Assembly: GCF_902505095.1 (NCBI RefSeq) | Contig: NZ_CABWIB010000001.1 | Coordinates: 434,001 to 498,000, forward strand | Source: Oceanivirga miroungae | GTDB lineage: Bacteria; Fusobacteriota; Fusobacteriia; Fusobacteriales; Leptotrichiaceae | Length of the DNA: 64,000 nt | Direction: 5' to 3' | Shown here: positions 62,906 through 64,000 of the stretch, piece by piece | Layout: each line of letters starts with the position of its first letter | Numbering within the stretch: position 1 is the stretch's first letter | Made by a program: the position numbers and the translations under genes | The notes under the pieces: model-generated | Database searches by the model: none | Seen by the model: only the letters and a program-made list of their open reading frames with translations | What the model was told of the DNA's origin: nothing

Positions 62906-64000
62906 GTGGAACATAACTATATATTCCTATCGAGTGAGTTAGGTCTTGAAAAATCACAAATTGAAAATACATATAACTTGTATAAAGAAGGTGCAACCAT
63001 AGCTTTTATTGCACGTTATAGAAAAGAGTTAACAAAAGGACTTGATGAGGATACAATAAGAAATATTATAGATAGATTAAACTATCTAGAAAACTTAGAT
63101 AAAAGAAAAGAAGAAGTAATTAGATTAATAGAAGAGCAAGGGAAACTAACAGAAGAACTAAAAAAAGATATAGAAAGTTCAACAGTATTACAAAGGGTAG
63201 AAGATCTATACTTGCCATACAAAAAAAAGAAAAAAACTAAAGCAGATATAGCAAAAGAACAAGGATTAGAAGAATTATCTAAAAAAATATTAGAAGGTAT
63301 AACAAAAGATGAATTAGAAATACTAGCTAAAGACTTTATTACAGACTTAGTAGTAGACCAAAAAGATGCAATAGAAAAAGCCTCGCTAATAATAGCTCAA
63401 GATATATCTGAGGATATTAAGGTAAGAGAATACTTAAGAGAACAAATTTTAGAAAAAGCTAATATATCAGCAAGTTTAATTGAGAAAAATAAGCAGTTAG
63501 ATGAGAATTTAGTGTATAAAGACTACTACGAATTTACTAGCTCAATTAAAAATGTTAAAACACATAATGTACTAGCTCTAAACCGTGCTGAAAAAGAAAA
63601 GATATTAAAAGTTAGTATATCTTTTGATGATATAACACAAGATAAGGTATATAAGAATATATTAAATAAGACATTTAAGAAAAAAGATAAATCACAAGAA
63701 GAACTTTATCTAAGTATAGTAGTAGACGCATACACAAGACTTTTATTCCCATCAATAGAAAATGAAGTTAGAAATATATTAACTACTAATTCAGATGAAG
63801 ATGCTATAAAAGTATTTAGTAAAAACTTAGAATCATTATTATTACAACCACCTTTATACAAAAAAACTATACTAGGTTTAGATCCTGGTATTAGAACAGG
63901 TTGTAAGTTAGCAATAATTTCAAGTGAAGGTTTTTATGTAGCTTCAGATGTAATATACCCAGTTGATTATGCACACAGTGAAAAACAATTAGAATTATCT
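62906..64000 (+). CDS. tex: Tex-family RNA-binding transcriptional accessory protein, 3' end outside window
   Basis: GTG start 62906 with RBS AGGAGGACAA. The visible 365 codons begin (M)EHNYIFLSSELGLEKSQI and contain the Tex N-terminal signature GATIAFIARYRKELTKGLDEDTIR, DLYLPYKKKKKTKADIAKEQGLEEL and, near residue 323, ILGLDPGIRTGCKLAIIS, the start of the YqgF/RNase-H-like domain. The helix-hairpin-helix and S1 parts lie beyond the window. Full-length Tex is about 700-780 residues. Confidence 0.95.
   Translation, partial: MEHNYIFLSSELGLEKSQIENTYNLYKEGATIAFIARYRKELTKGLDEDTIRNIIDRLNYLENLDKRKEEVIRLIEEQGKLTEELKKDIESSTVLQRVEDLYLPYKKKKKTKADIAKEQGLEELSKKILEGITKDELEILAKDFITDLVVDQKDAIEKASLIIAQDISEDIKVREYLREQILEKANISASLIEKNKQLDENLVYKDYYEFTSSIKNVKTHNVLALNRAEKEKILKVSISFDDITQDKVYKNILNKTFKKKDKSQEELYLSIVVDAYTRLLFPSIENEVRNILTTNSDEDAIKVFSKNLESLLLQPPLYKKTILGLDPGIRTGCKLAIISSEGFYVASDVIYPVDYAHSEKQLELS

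Noticed and set aside
1-64000. CRISPR arrays, tRNA or rRNA genes, prophage modules
   Set aside because: No regularly spaced repeats, no cloverleaf or conserved rRNA segments and no phage structural genes were recognised; the repeats seen are the IS copies, the paralogous gene pair and the malF duplication.

Overview
The window looks like a chromosomal segment of a very AT-rich, fermentative, outer-membrane-bearing anaerobe, most likely a member of the Fusobacteriota (Leptotrichiaceae; Sneathia- or Streptobacillus-like). The reasons are the low GC throughout, Firmicutes-like housekeeping operons (HPr, sufCBDSU, cellobiose-type PTS, pta-ackA) next to genuine outer-membrane proteins (a YadA-type adhesin, an OmpA-like domain, a beta-barrel ending in Phe), and several copies of the AAA-ATPase/PD-(D/E)XK (DUF1703-type) family. 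The genus is inference; no rRNA is present.

Layout. 0-7 kb: end of an RluA-type pseudouridine synthase, ptsH, dapB, two tandem AAA/nuclease-fold paralogues, gpmA and a DMT exporter. 6.9-7.8 kb: a wrecked adhesin (IS3-like scrap plus frameshifted YadA-anchor/OmpA remnant). 7.8-11.3 kb: lepB-rimI-recA-recX. 11.3-12.0 kb: a zinc-ribbon gene interrupted by an in-frame TGA. 12.1-23.6 kb: a maltodextrin island (binding lipoprotein, small membrane protein, MalF with a long N-terminal extension and a 66-bp tandem duplication, MalG, MsmK-type ATPase, LacI regulator), then an IS110-family element with a candidate bridge-RNA region, a second binding lipoprotein and a GH13 enzyme. 23.7-25.3 kb: SulP transporter. 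25.4-30.3 kb: sufCBDSU. 30.4-37.1 kb: a PRD regulator, cellobiose-type PTS IIA/IIB/IIC, a 47-residue membrane protein, DUF3284, 6-phospho-beta-glucosidase and manA. 37.1-38.8 kb: an unrecognised outer-membrane barrel protein. 38.8-40.4 kb: infC-rpmI-rplT with an attenuator leader and an AUA start, and rpmE type B. 40.4-46.0 kb: upp, tsaE, tsaB, ftsY, pta, ackA, ywaF-like. 46.0-57.2 kb: a decayed, IS-rich region with a third AAA/nuclease relic, three copies of a 1.8-1.9 kb DDE element, an intact YadA-OmpA adhesin and two MFS transporters. 57.2-64 kb: HAD phosphatase, ABC-F, queuosine-precursor transporter, xth, a GntR-ABC operon and the start of tex.

How it fits together. The organism appears to import maltodextrins by ABC transport and beta-glucosides by PTS, feed both into glycolysis (manA, gpmA) and gain ATP by pta-ackA. 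The maltose promoter carries a textbook LacI/CcpA-type operator and its own LacI gene lies in the cluster.

The least ordinary items are: a trimeric autotransporter with a periplasmic OmpA-like peptidoglycan-binding domain beyond the membrane anchor, seen twice; the mosaic tandem AAA/PD-(D/E)XK pair with one variable block; a defective IS lineage that seems to have spread after losing its transposase; IS ends lying a few bases upstream of two genes; and the candidate bridge RNA of the IS110 element.
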